Part shown: positions 44,000-57,000 of the stretch, one piece after another
Layout of the letters: every line of letters begins with the position of its first letter
Numbering within the stretch: the first letter of the stretch is position 1
Assembly (NCBI GenBank): GCA_016858145.1
Contig: JAEHOE010000001.1
Location: 1,674,001 to 1,738,000 of the forward strand
Direction: 5' to 3'
From: Edaphochlamys debaryana
Lineage: Eukaryota > Chlorophyta > Chlorophyceae > Chlamydomonadales
Length of the DNA stretch: 64,000 bases
Translations under genes and position numbers: made by a program
The notes under the pieces: model-generated
Databases searched by the model: none
What the model saw: only the letters and a program-made list of their open reading frames with translations
What the model was told of the DNA's origin: nothing

Positions 44000-46900
44000 A
44001 TGATTGCAAGATGCTGCGCTTTGGCCGAGCGCCTGTGTTTCTCCCTGTGTCAGACGTTTCCTTAACCCCTCCCTTGCCTTCTGCCCTCCAGCGCCTCGCC
44101 CGTGTCGAGCTCGGCGGGGCCATCCAGCCCTTTCGTCCCACCATCCGACCTCTGCCCTCGGGCCACGGTTCCGCCTAAGGACTCCTTGTCAGGGGGCCAG
44201 CACCGGCCGGCCCCGCGCGCGGCCTCGTTCAACGTCTTGTCGCGGCTCCCGCTGCCCTCCTTCAGCGGGGTCGCTCCGGCCCCCTGCGCCAGCCCTGTCC
44301 CCTCCGCCACCAGCGTCGCATCCGTCGGGCTGCCCCCTACCGGAGCCCAGTCGCCCGTGCCGCCAGCGGCCCCGCTTCCCACGATGCGACGCCGCCCGTC
44401 CTTCCAACACTCCGTCAGCTCTTCGCTGCCCCTTTCCGACCCATGCGCCAGTCCCAGCACGAGTGTCGGCCAGCTGCCAAGTCTCTCCAGCACCGGTACC
44501 ATGTCCGGCACTTCCGGTGACAACGGAGGTGGCCGGAGCGCGCTAATGGCAGCCCTGGCCCGGGCCCGCTTGCCGGGCTCGAGCCCCTTGCCGCCCACGC
44601 CCCCAGAAGGCGCGGCACCGCAGCCCAACGTGCGCGCCGCCTCCTACGAAAGCGCCGTCAGCAGCACCGCAAGCGGCGGCTCCTCCCTTTCCGGCATGGC
44701 CCTGGCTAAAGCCGCGCTGAACTCGGTCAACAGCGCAGAGGCACAGCTGAGGCAGATGCTCGACCCATCTGGGTCGGCTGCGGTGGCCAGCTCGGCCCTG
44801 ACTTCCGGAGGTGGCGGCGACCTCTCCCCGCTCTACCCACTGCCTCCTAGTGGCTCGGCCGGCAACGGCCAGTCGTGGCGGCGCTGGTCGCCCCCCTCGC
44901 CCCTGGAGCCGCCCGGGGAGCCGCCGCCGGGGCCCTTCCGCAGCCTCTCCTTCTCGGCCGGCGGGGACGAGCCCAGTCCGGAGCGCAAGGGCCGGCTCAC
45001 GGCGGTGCTCGAGGGGGACGAGGAGAGCCGCAGCCGCGCTATCAGCCAGGAGGTGCCCCGGACCAGCGGGGTGGTCGAGTTCGAGGACGCGGTGGAGGGG
45101 GCGGAGGCGCGCAGCGGCAGCCCCTCGCACAGGGTCCCGGGCGCTGAGCGGCAGGGCGACGGCGCCCGCAGCCCCGAGAAGAAGGGCGTGGCCTGGGGCC
45201 GTCTCGTGGGTGCCCTGGCCAAGCCCGCGGCCTCGCCGCAGCCGCCGTCGTCCAAGCCAGGTGCGGATGGCGGACGCGCTTGGGTGGGCTGGAGTCTCAG
45301 CTTTCAGGGCTTGGCCACACTGTGGAGGGGGGGGGGGTGTCATGTGAGGTGTCATCCATGGCACACGCCTCACCCAGCTGTCTCCTTACCCCCCTCTCCT
45401 AACCCCTTGGCCACACTGTGGAGGGCTGTGTGACAGGTGGTCGGCATCCTCAATAGGCAGTGGCATCCATAGCGCGCGCCTGACCCAACGTGTCCTTGAC
45501 CCCGTTCAACCCCGGGCTCGCAGGCTCCGCCCTCCACCGCACCGGAGGCGGCTGGGCCGTGCTCCGCCGCGTCTCCGACAGCGGGGCCAGCGGCGGCCAC
45601 GGCCACGGCGGCAGCGGCGGCGGCGCGCACGGAGCCGGCGGCGGCGGCGGCACCAGCGCCGCCGCCGCGACCCTGGCCATGCGCATGATCTCGGAGCTCA
45701 AGGCCGGCGACGAGTACTCCCTGGTGGCGGCGGCCCGGCAGCGGCAGAAGCGCGAGCAGCAGCGATCCGACCAGCGCTCCCTGTCCGTGCAGCCCACCGT
45801 GCGGCGGCGCGCCATCACGGGGTCTGGCGCCGCCGAGGGCGCCGTCGCCGCAGCAGCCGCAGCCGCAGCAGGAGCAGGAGCAGCAGCCTCGGGGGCCGGA
45901 GCGGGGCCGGGGCCGGCGGGGCAGGGCGGCGTGGGGGCGCAGTCGGTGCACCGCAGAGGCGGCCCCGTGCCCAGCATGTCCATCGGGGCGCTGCACCTCC
46001 AGGCGCTGGTGAGGAGCCTGGGCCCGTGTGGGGCCGCGCCTGCTTGCGATGCCCCTGCCCTGCAACGATGTGTCCCCTGGTCTGTTCCGTCCACCCTGTG
46101 GTCCGTAGCTGCATCGCGTGCTCAGCACGTGCTGGCTTCCCGGACACCGACTCATGCTCTGTGCCTCGTGCGCCAACTCGGTGTGCCCCCCGCCCTCCCT
46201 CACGCACAGCTGCTGGAGCCCCCGGCGCTGCACTCGAGTCGCTCCTGCAGCGCCCTGCCGCTGCTGCTGCCCGGGGGGCGCGTGGTGGGGGCGCCCGACT
46301 CGCCCCTGGCCTCACCAGGTGCGGCCGCTGCCATCGCCTGTGTGTGTAGGGTCCCCTCTGTGTCGGCCGATGGGTTAGCGACCTGTGCAGGTTAGAACCG
46401 GAGGCGCCCGGCAAAGCTTGTGTCGGCCGGACCCGGCTATGTCTCTAACCTTCCCGCCCCCGCCCCCGTCCCCGTGCCCCGCTCCCGGTTGCATGCCTCC
46501 ACCGCAGGCGGGCCGCTGTCACCCGTGCCGATCGGCTCCCGCCGGACCATGTCCACCACCCTCCCCCCCGCCGCCTCCGGCGCTTCAACTTCCCGCCACG
46601 ACCTGTCCGTTCCCAACGGCGCGTCCACCGCCCGCTCCGTCGCCGGCGGCTCCGGCGGCACCACCGACGGCGGCAGCCCCGCCGCCACGTCACCGCAGCC
46701 GTACACCGATGACGCGGCGGTGGCGGCGATCCGGGCGCTTGCCGTACGGTACGGCAATTCGCCCATGCCTGAGGTGCTGCAGAGCACCTCGAACGCGGCC
46801 TATCGGGAGCGGAGCCGCCGGGTCCAGGAGGTGGGGCGGCCGTGCTGTTAGGGGCCTGGGGCTGGGGTGGCGGGCTTGGGTCGTCGGAAGAGCAGAAAGG

Positions 46901-49900
46901 ACCTGCAAAGGACCTGCGCGTGGGCACAGACACGCGAGGTTGTGGCCCTGGACAAGAGTTTCACGAGTTTCAGGGCGTGGCCTTGCTCGCTCCCCCTCTC
47001 CTCCTGGTCGGTACCCCCTCTCTCTGAAACCCCCTCCCTCCTCCCTCCTCCCTCCTCCCTCCGCCCTCCGCCCTCCGCCCTCCGCCCTCCGCCCTCCGCC
47101 CTCCGCCCTCCGCCCTCCGCCCTCCGCCCTCCGCCCTCCGCCCTCCGCCCTCCGCCCTCCGCCCTCCTCCCTCCTCCCTCCTCCCTCCCGCAACCCCCTC
47201 CTCCCTCCCCCCCCCTCAGGCCCTCATGGCCGCCAACCCCGTGGCCTTCCACGAGGAGGCCGCGGAGGCCGCCGAGGCCTCCTACCGCGCCCTCTCGGAG
47301 CGAGCCAAGTTCCGGCTCAAGCAGCTGCTGGCAGCTGCCACCACGCAGGAGGGCCCCGCGCGGCAGCTGGAGGAGACCCTGCGGGTGAGGAACCCCGCCT
47401 TGGGGGTGGGGTCGTGCGGTGGAGTGGGAGGAGGTGGGGTGAGGTGGGGTGAGGAGCGGAAGGGCCGAGGGGTTGCGGCGCCGGGCCGTGGCGCCACTGC
47501 GCTTCGCCTGCCCCCGCCGCGCGCTGCTGAACCCCGGTCCCGCCCTCCCCGCCCCCGCCGTCGCCGTTTTCCAGGAGCTGTGTGCGCAGCGGCCCTTCTT
47601 CCTGCCCCCCGTGTTGGTCAAGGAGAAGGTGGAGCGAGGCTATGTGCAGGTGGGAAGCCGGGGGCACGCGAGGGCGGGCATGCCTGGTGGACGGCGTGAG
47701 AGGCTCGGGGCTGTGGGGCCAAGCAGCCTATGGTGCTACTCCTCTGGCGGCTTCGGGACCCCTGCCAAAAACTTGTGCCGAACCCGCACCCCCCGCCTCG
47801 TCCCCCTCCCCCCAACCCCCAACCCCTTCAGGAGAACAAGGCAGCCAAGACCGTGTCATGGTCGGTCGACAGCTCCCTCTTTGCGCAGCGCAAGAAGGAG
47901 GCTGAGTCACGGGATCTGTACGACACGGACAAGGTACGGCACGGCCCACACGACGGCCCACACAGTCCACGTGGTCCCGCGCCGTACCGCGCTGCGTCTC
48001 TCTCCTCTCTTTGTTCTGATCAACCCGTCCCCGCTTCCCCCCCACCTCGTCCATCCCCCGCAGATCCGGCAGCAGCAGCTCAGCCTGGACTGGCAGCGGG
48101 TGGTGGCCAAGAGCCGCTTCAGGCGCCTGGTGGCGAGGGGGGACAGCGGGGTGAGGCGGGGGGAGGAGGAAGAGGGTTGAGGGATACAACAACAGACAAT
48201 GCGCCCCGATACCGTTTCCCTCGTTGACCCCCACTCCTCGCCCCAACTCCAGCTAGCCCACCCCGCCCGTCCTCGCCCCATCCAAACCCCTCTCCCCCAC
48301 ATCCACCCACTCACCCATCCACCCCTCCCCCAGGTCAAGAACGACGGCCAGTCCCTGGACGAGGAGCTGATGGAGGTGCGCCAGGAGCTGGAGCGGCAGG
48401 CGGCATTCATCCGCTCCGCATTCACCTACTACGCAAACCTGGGGCCCGCATTCAGTGAGCGGGGCCGGGGGGTGGGGAGGGAGCCACGGGGGACCGTGCA
48501 CGTGCACGTGCTGGCAGGGGTGGCGGGGGAATGCCGACGCATGGGCGCAGGGGGGGCTGCAGTGGGGTGGGTGACGGCGGGGTAAAGAGGGTGGAAAGGG
48601 GAAAGGGCCACTAGGCCGCCTCGACACACCCGGCCCCCTCTCCTGATCCGTCTCCATCCTGACCCATCCTCCGGGGCCAACCTCTGACTCCCCAACCCCT
48701 GACTCCCCAACCCCTGACACCCCACCCCCACCCCTACCCCCAGCCTCCGGCGACGTCATGCAGATGGGCTGCTCCACCTGGATGGCCTTCTGCGCCGACG
48801 CCGGCATCACCAGGGAGGGGGGGCCGCGGGGCACCACGCCCCTGGACATGCAGGTCAGCGCACACAGCGCCCGCCGGCTCCCGACACACCCAGCACCCGA
48901 TCACCCGCAAAAAAAAACCCTTGTAACCATTCCTAACGGAGCGAAACCCTGCGGCTGTACAAAACCGCAGAATATCTTCGTGGCGGTCAACTTTGAGGAG
49001 GAGTCCGACACCGTGGAGGCGGAGGCCAACGACGACGACGCCATGGTGCGGTTCGAGTTCATCGAGGGACTGGTGCGGGCGGCGTTCGGAAAGTACATCA
49101 CCACCAGGTGAGGAGGGGGGGGGGGAAAGGGGGGGGGAGGTCCCGGGAGGGGCTGGGGGGGGGGGGAGCTGGGAGAGGAGGGGGGCGGGACGGGGCGGGG
49201 AGGGCTGGAGGCGGGCTGGTGAGGAGGGGCTTGTGAGGAGAGAGGGTCGCTCCGGTAATGCGGAGGATGGTGGAATGCAGGGCGGCCAAGGCCTTGTCAA
49301 ACACCTGACCGTGCCATGCCTCTAGCTTCTAACCCTCAACCCCCGCGCTCGTTCCCCCCCTTTTGCCCCCCCCTCCCAACCTCCCCCCCCCCCAGGAAGA
49401 TGAAGGACGCCAGTGACGCCGTGGGCGCCTTCCTGGAGGAGGTGACGGCCTGCGCGGACCTGCCCCCGGAGGCCCGGGTGGACCCCAACGACTTCAGGTG
49501 GGGGGGGGAGGTGTAGGGGCTTCTCTGGGGGGAGGGGGAGGGGTTTGGGAGAGGGGCGGGAGCGGGCTGGGGGAAGGTGGCGTGGGGTGGCGGGGTCTGT
49601 ACCAGCAGCCTCGCCCCGCTGCTGCTGCACGCGGAACCCCTCGCTGCCCCCCTCACTTCTGCTGCCACCCCCTCCCCACCCACCACCACACCACCCACCC
49701 CCAGGCGCGACCGCTTTTACTGTGCCGATGTGGAGGCGGTGCTCAAGGAGTACTACGACCTGCTCGTGGGCTGCTTCAAGCTGTACAAAGCACGGGACAG
49801 GTGCGGTGCGGACGCGCGCGCGCGCGTGCCTGTCCTCGTCCCTCTGCTCCCGACCTCGGCTGCGGAGCCGCGCCTCCCCGCCTCCTTCCTCTGTCCAGCC

Positions 49901-50905
49901 CTTCCATCCCCTTGTCCCCCCGATGGCAAGGCGATGCGACCTGCCACACCCCCTCACCCCCTAACCCCCTAACCCCCTCCCCCTGCCCCCTCCCCCCCCT
50001 GTCAGGTCCAAGTACTTCTGGCCCGAGCATTGGCTGTCCTTCCTGGACGCCAACAAGCTGCTGGGGCTGGCCACGGGGGTGGAGCGGCGAGAGGCCAAGC
50101 TGGTGTACGCCTGGAGCCAGGCGCTGGTGACGGACGAGCTGCGGAGGCGGCAGCGGGCGGTGTCGCTGACGCTGTGGGACTTCATCGAGGTGGGGGGGGG
50201 AGGGAGAGGAGGCTGGGGAAGGGAGAAGCCGGGAGGGGCTTGTTGCAGTGTGAGCCGCCAACAATTTGTGGGCTCTGCTGGTGAGGTGGAACGGCCCGGC
50301 TTCGTTGCTGCGATCGGCTCTCGGTGTGTCCTTCCCCCGTCCTTACCGCCCCCCGTCCTTACCGCCCCCCCTCCTGCAACCCCCCCCTCCTGCCCCCCCC
50401 CAGGCCGTGGCCCGCCTGGCCGACCTCATCTCGGCCCCCGACCACGACCACGTGGCGGCCTACTTCGAGGAGGAGGGGCAGGACCCGCCGCCGCCGGAGC
50501 GCCGCGTGTTCGAGTACTACAAGGCCGTGGTGAGCGGAGGGGAGCGGTGGTGTGGGGAGGGGGGGGCGGGGAAGCAGGCGAGGGGGCGGGCAGCCTGGCA
50601 CAGCTCATCCGCTTGCCCCATCCCGCCTGTCGCCGGCTGCGACTCAAAATCCCAAACCCCGAACCCAAACCCGCCACCCCGCCGCCCCACCCCCCCGGCA
50701 GGGCGACGCCGGCACCGAGCTCAAGCGCTACTCGGCCGAGCTGGTGTGCACCCCCACGCGCCCCCTGGCCGTTAAAGTGCGCCTGCTGTGCGAGTACCTG
50801 GCCGTGTCGCTCAAGGAGGCGTGGGGCGGCAAGGACGCCAAGGAGGTGGCGCAGAAGGTGCTCAAGATGGCCACCTACCTGTCGGGCGGCATCGAGATGG
50901 GCTGA
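44000..50905 (+). CDS. Large conserved protist/algal protein of unnamed family
   Basis: Model of 17 exons: 44000-44034, 44092-45260, 45524-46008, 46210-46318, 46508-46830, 47220-47384, 47575-47649, 47832-47933, 48064-48150, 48334-48454, 48744-48853, 48971-49107, 49396-49497, 49705-49800, 50006-50189, 50404-50529, 50702-50905; 1,209 residues. Exon 1 is a guess; the frame from 44092 on is firm. Residues 1 to about 700 are Ser/Pro/Gly-rich and look disordered. From about residue 710 there is a long ordered helical part: FHEEAAEAAEASYRALSERA, SLFAQRKKEAESRDLYDTDK, LSLDWQRVVAKSRFRRLVAR, VMQMGCSTWMAFCADAGI, NIFVAVNFEEE, VRFEFIEGLVRAAFGKYI, DRFYCADVEAVLKEYYDLL, WPEHWLSFLDANKLLG and VSLTLWDFIEAVARLADLI. 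By memory the same order occurs in oomycete, ciliate, brown- and green-algal proteins without a settled name; the paired modules look like degenerate EF-hand or helical repeats. Function is unknown. Confidence 0.75.
45310..45503 (+). repeat. Imperfect tandem duplication in an intron
   Basis: CTTGGCCACACTGTGGAGGG occurs at 45310-45329 and again at 45406-45425. Each copy is followed by CATCCATNGC and CGCCTSACCCA...TGTCCTTRCCCC, at about 45353-45393 and 45464-45503. The duplicated unit is about 96-111 bases and covers part of the acceptor-proximal intron (45261-45523). Confidence 0.8.
47035..47188. repeat. Heptanucleotide minisatellite CCCTCCG / CCCTCCT
   Basis: About 22 heptamers lie inside the intron 46831-47219. 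A central block of CCCTCCG (about 47057-47166) is flanked on both sides by CCCTCCT. The array ends about 30 bases before the acceptor, so it forms an expanded pyrimidine tract on the transcript strand. Confidence 0.9.
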
Positions 50906-53900
50906 GGCGGTACGTGTACGGCAATCGTACGACGCGTGGTACGACAGTGCGTGCGTGGCACGGCAACGTGGCGTGCTTGTGGGTGTCACCGCCTGGGCTC
51001 GGGGTTTGGCGTGGGGTAGACACGGGGCTGGCGTGGGGCCAGGGCCGGGAGGCTGGCTCGGACAGCTTGCAGACGGAACTAGGGGTGAACTGGGGATTTG
51101 CTTCAATGACTGAGCTGGTTTCGTCCGGTCCGGCCCGGTCCAGTGAACTCCGATTTGGCGCTTATTGATCCGCTTACCTAATATGTCGCGTGACGCCCGA
51201 CCAAGCGGCCAACCAGGGGTTGGGTCTGCTTTGCATGAGGGCGGGCCCCGCAAAACGCACGCGGCGGGACACATGTTTGAGGAATTGCCATGGCACCGTC
51301 ACGCATCTTCGCCGCAACTTCAAACCGAACCAGACAAGGGGGCAGGGCTGCAAACAGGGGGCCGCCGGCCGGGCGCTAGAGCAGGATGAGGCCGGCGCTC
51401 GCCGAGGCATGATCCACCCACCACATGTGCGCTCCATCGCCCCTAGCGCCGTGCGGTGTGGTATGATTGCACGCATGCAGAACCTGTTGGTCACCTCCTT
51501 GCGAATGCAAAGCGCGAAACCACGCGTGTGTGAGGTGTTTTAGCTTTCTGCTTAGCGGCGACATGGAAAGGCTGGGCGGAAGAGTGTGTGTGTGTATGTA
51601 TTTGCTTGACCTCTGGTCAGGTATGGTCTGCATCATCTGTGCCTTCAACTGCGGCTCTGCGGCTCCAGGCCGCACTGCGTATCTTTGGTTTACCTGTGTC
51701 TCACAGCTCGGGGGACTCCTTGACTAATAAGGGTATGCACAACTGTGCAGCTGGCCGTCTCCTGCGCCGTGTCGGGCCCGAGACCGCCCAGGCTGCGCCG
51801 TGTGCGTGACTGGCTTGGTGGGTGCAGTCTGCTGCGGCTGCGGCAGCGGGCGTTGATACGGTGTGTGCGCCGTTCACGCTGAAGCTAGTACTACTCTGGG
51901 GGTGAAGAGCATAGTGAACCTACCCCGGGCTCTCACGGCGTGCGTTAAAGCCGCCGCTATCTGCTCTTTTGCAATGTCTTTGTTGTGTATGCGAGCGCGG
52001 TACTCTTGCGGGATTTACGGACCTTTCCGCGCCGTCCCTGTACTGCCCCCGCGCTGGGGGGTCAAGCAGAACCGAGGGACCGTTCGGGACCCTTCCTAGC
52101 AATTGGCCCATCTGGTTGGGCATTCATATCTCGCTAATAAATCGGACCATACGAACCTCCGCCGTCGTCTGGGTGGGAACGCGCGGGGACCGGGCAGCAG
52201 TGTGGGTGGCTACTGCGCTTGGGTGTCCCCAGAGTGTGAGTGTGAGTGCCTCGGGGGCTGTTTGCCCCTGGCAATGTGCGGCTCAGGGCTCCTGGGGCCG
52301 AGTGCCGCCCTAGGGCCCTCAGCTGCGCCCAACGTGTTGTAATGCGAACGATAACGGCAAAAGAAGATTGCGTGGTGCTACCCAGGCCGGTTGGGGGGCG
52401 TGGCGTTGTGTGTCGCCTGCTGTAGGGCTGGCATGGGGGGCTGCAGTGCACGGCCGGGCTGTCTGCACTTGGCGCTGCGCGTTGTGCAGGGGTGTTAAGA
52501 CGGGGTTGAGAGAAGCGACGTTGGGTTGAAGCTCAAAAGCAAAAGAAGTGTGTGTGCATGGTGCTGATCCAGGGTGTTAGGGGTCGTCTCCCCACGGTTG
52601 GGGTGGGTCTGCGCTTTTGGTCGTGGAGGGGGGGAGAGGCCAGAGGCTGAGGAGTCATAACGGCATCACAGGGGCCGCGCTGCCGAATGCTTGAAGATAT
52701 GTATGGCGTTGGTCTTGCTTGCGATCAGGTTAGACTGCGCAGGAGCTATGGCCGTGGCTTTAATCTCTCTGAAGATCTTGCTGGCCCTTGATGCTGCGCA
52801 GTCGCCTGCGCAGGGGGCTTACTGCTATCGGGTACGGTATCCCGGCACAGGTATGCAAAGGCCAAGTGCCTTGCGAAGCCGGAAGAGTGGGCATCACTGG
52901 TACTATGTAACCACACGGGTATCGACAGCCACTCCCCATGCTGCCACGTGCCACACCAGCCCCCTTCGAAGCACTCAAGCCACCCTCCCCAGCCCCCCAC
53001 CCGGATAGCTGCACACTGCCTTAACCCCCTCCATCACCCGCCTTGGTCCCCCTTCCAGCCTGCCCCACGACCGCCCCACCGCCCAGCGCACTGTGCTCCT
53101 GCAACCCTTGCAGCCCAGAGCCCGTAGCTCCAGCCCCTCAGGTCCAGCCCTGCGGTGACGTGTCCCCTTGAAACTCAACCCACATCAACAACACGCGCCT
53201 CTCGATCCATGCCATGCCTGTCCCAGCAAGCCGACTGACCCCTGTTCTGGGTCGGCCTCAGGTCATCACGTTTTACCGGCACGTGGGGCTATGCTCCTCT
53301 CCCTAACTGCGTCAGCGTAAGAGCATTAAGCCGCAAGCACCCCCTGCACCCCACCCCCCATACAGCACGCCGCATGTACGGCACCGTTCACCCACCCCGG
53401 TGTCAACCCGGGCACTTGCTACAGCCCCCCGCATCGTTACGGCAAACACGTGCATCCACCAACAGGCCCGGCCCTGACACAACCGAACACCAAGCAGCCG
53501 GGCACTAGATGCAACACGCCTGCAACCACCCCATCACCGGCCTGCCACCACCCCGGCACCCCATCACCGCCCCCCGTTACTGCCCCCCACCGAACCCAGG
53601 CAGCCATAGGCGCCTCGAGGGGCCCTGTGGTCACCCCCGACGGCGCCACCCGCTCTGCCCCCACGACCCCACCTCGCCTCATCCGTTCGCAGCCGCCACG
53701 CTCCCCGCCCCCGCCCCCTCACACGCGCCAGCGCTGGGGCCCACCCACCCCCACTGCGACAGGGAGTGCAGGAGCCGCTCAAACCCCCTCTCAACCCCGG
53801 AACGACGCGGCCACGCCAACAACCCTCCCCTCCCCTCGACACGTCCAGAGATGACCCGGGCCCACCCAGCCTGCTGCGCTGCTGTCTCCTCCCCGGCACC

Positions 53901-54067
53901 GGCGGCTGAGCCAAAGGAGCAACCGCTGGGCCCAGCCTACCGACGCGCCCTCTCCCTACCCCTCGTCCCTACCCCTACCCCTATGAGGAAGCCGCGTGAC
54001 CCACGGGACCACGGGACCAGCTGCTGGGACCGGGCGGGCCCACTGCAGGCCCATGCTCCCCCTCCCC
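50906..54067. other. Convergent intergenic region
   Basis: About 3.2 kb lie between the large unknown gene (+) and the ABC1 kinase gene (-). Open frames are all short, without domains. The stretch 51150-52900 is visibly less GC-rich, and 53340-53900 is C/A-rich and repetitive (CACCCCATCACCG-like). TGTAA occurs at about 52338, too far from either stop to be assigned safely. No RNA gene recognised. Confidence 0.45.
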
Positions 54068-57000
54068 TCACGCCAGCGCAAAGTGGTTTGCCTCCTCCTC
54101 CATGACCCTGTCCACCAGGGCCGTGATGCGGGAGGACCAGGGCACGGTCTCGGGCTCGAACATGGCCTGGACCTGACAGGGGGGGGAGGGGGGAGGGGGG
54201 AGAGAGGGATGGGGAGGAGGGGGGAGAAGAGGGTGCATCCAGCTGTGGGGGTGCAGCTCCACCGGTGCATCCCTCGATGAGCCCGAGGGTCAGACTCAAC
54301 CCGTTTGTTTTCCTCCCCCGCATCCTCTGATCGACCCGAGGGTCGCCTTCAACCCGTGCTCTTCCCTCCCATCCACTGTAGTCCAGCCTTGTGCAACACC
54401 CGCCAATAACCCTCGCCCCCCCCCACACACACACCCGACGCCACACACCTGCGTGAGCACGCTGTGCTCGGGGTCCAGCTTGTTGCTCCACCCCTCGAGC
54501 ACCAAGGTGGTCACCACAACGGCGCAGATGTGGCCGGGCAGGGAGACCTGGGGGGGGCGGTTGGATGGGGTGGTGGTGGTGGTTGAGAAGAGGAAGAGGG
54601 GCTGGAGGGGCTGGATAGTCTGCTGCCACGTCCTCATTCCGCTGCCGCTAAGATACACTCCGTTACGCCCTTGCCCCATCTCTCATCCCCGTCGCACAGG
54701 TGCTGACCTACTTGGACTACCTAGCCCCCCCACCCCCTAGCACACCCACCTGGTGCTGCCGTACAAGCTCCAGTACGGCAGCCAGTGCGTCGGCGCCGTT
54801 CTTGAAGGAGCATGACGTGTCGCCGCCCTGCGCCGCCAGATCCATCTGAGGGTGGGGGTTGGGGGTTGGGGGGCTTCCCTGAGTGGCCGCTCTAGCTCCC
54901 CTTCCCCACTCCGCTGCCGGTCCCCTGATGCCTGCATCGCTCTTCCCCCTGCCCCCTTCTCAGCCCCCCTTCCCCCCTTTCCCCCCCCCCCCCTTTCCCC
55001 ACCTCCCTTCCCCCCTCCTTCCCCCCTTTTCCCACTCCCCTCCCCCTCTGCCCCCCCCCCTCCCACCCTGTGCAGCTCGTCGAATGCCTCCTGCATGGCG
55101 GCACGGAAGCCCTCGGGGTCGGGGCAGGACTGGGAGGCGCCTGGGGGGGGGGGGCGGAGAGGGAAGGGGGGGGAGGGGGAGGGGGGGGAAGCCGTGAGTG
55201 GCCCGCGCTCGCGACCCAGCCTTCCACGCCACCCCCAGCCCACACACACGCACGACGACCCCATTCAATATGTCCTCGTTGCCTCGCCCGCTTTCGTTCG
55301 CCAACCTCCAGCACTCCGCCCTGACGCCACCCAATTCCCCCCCCCCCCAAACGCCCCCCTGCCCCGCTTCCCCAACATGCCACCCACCACCCACCCGAGA
55401 AGCGCAGAGTCCAGTCTCCGCAGGCCCGGCCGTCCATCGCCGCGAAGGAGCGGAAGAGACCCACCATGTTGACCTGGGTGGGTGGAGGGTGGCGGGCGGG
55501 TGGGTGGGGGAGCGTGCGGTCAGGGAAAGGTACCCCCCCTCCCCCCCCCTTCCCCTCTACCCCCTTCAACCCCACGTGCCTCCTCCCCTCCCCCTCCTCC
55601 CCCCACCTCCCTCCCCCACCTCCCTCCCCCCCCACCTGGTCCGCCTGGCTCAGCTCCGTGGCCATGCCCACGTCCAGCAGCACCAGCGAGGGCTGCAGCC
55701 AGCGCTGCTGCAGCAGCTCGATGCGGGCGCGGGAGGCGGCGGCCACGGAGGGGAGGGAGCGGACCTTGTCCAGGGCGCTGGGGGGGGGGAAGGGGTTGGG
55801 GGGGGAGGGGGTGAACGGGGTTTTGGGGAAGTTCAGCGGCCCGATAGGTGCCGGGACAGATCTCCACCTCCAGCCGTCCATCCCCCCTGGCCGTTATCGT
55901 CTCTGGCTCAAAATGTAATCCCCTTTGGACCCTGTCACCCCCTTCCCCAACCACCCCCACCTGTAGATGAGCCCCAGCAGCCCCCCCGGCGGATCCAGCC
56001 GCACGAGGATGTTGCCCGGATGCAGATCCGAGTGGATCAGGTTGTCGATCAGCATCATCTGGAGCATGGTGCCGCTGCCCAGCTCGGACAGCCTGACAGG
56101 GGGGGTGGGGGGGGAAGAGGGGTGGATGGGGCGTGTCCCGAGCGCCGAGCGGGAGGCCAAGAGAGGGGCGGAGTCGGTCCCCAAGCTTGGTCCCCAAGCT
56201 TCGTCCCCGACCCCGTAACTCTGCACGTCAGGCCAAATCACGCACTGCTGGCCACCCGCTTCCAGTTTCTAGTACCCTCAACCAGTGGTTCAGCGACACA
56301 CCCCACTGTGTTCTATCTCCCCCAAGGGGGTTGGTTGACGACGCGCCCCAGCCTCTCCACCAAGCCCCCTCACCTGTGGTTGTAGGGGTTGTGCTCGGCC
56401 TGTATGTAGGAGGTGATGTGCTCGCCCGTCTCGAAGGTCTCCACCAGCACGTCGGGGGTGACGAGGGGGTAGAGGGGCACGGGGAAGAACACGTGCCGCG
56501 TCTTGCGGAAGTTGTGGTTGAAGCGGCGGAGGTTGGCGGCCTCGCGGGAGAGGTCCACCTGGGGTGGGGTGATGGGTGGGGTGGGGGTGTCGGTGCGGGT
56601 GTGATGGGTGGGTGGGTGGGCGGGTGGGTGGGTGGGTGGTGGTGGTGTGGTGGTGGTGTTGGGGTGGCGGCGATGGGAGAGGGGAGGCACCTGTAAGCCC
56701 CCTGTGAGCCCCCGCCCCAGCCAAATCGCCACCCCCACCCTTGCCCAGCAACAAACGCCCCCCGCCACCCAGCCCACCAACCCTCTCCCCCCCACCCCCA
56801 CCTGCTCCCTCAGCGGCGCCGCGAACTGCGACAGGGTCTGCTCCAGCCTCAGCCCCGCCAGGGAGGGCAGCAGCGAGGCCAGGTGGGCTACGGCCATCAT
56901 GGTGGCAAAGTCCCTGGGAGGAGGGGGGGAAAGAGGAAGGGGGAGGCGTGAGCGAGGGCTTAACTGACCGGGAGGGCGGAGTGAGGGGAGGACGCAGTGC

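Noticed and set aside
46690..47621. Minus-strand frames made of repeated EGGGRRA
   Set aside because: They are direct translations of the intronic heptamer array CCCTCCG/CCCTCCT and have no independent support.
53437..54105. Plus-strand Pro/Thr-rich frames
   Set aside because: Composition follows the C/A-rich repetitive DNA. No ATG-led frame has a domain or splice support, and the stretch lies in the 3' flank of the ABC1 kinase gene.
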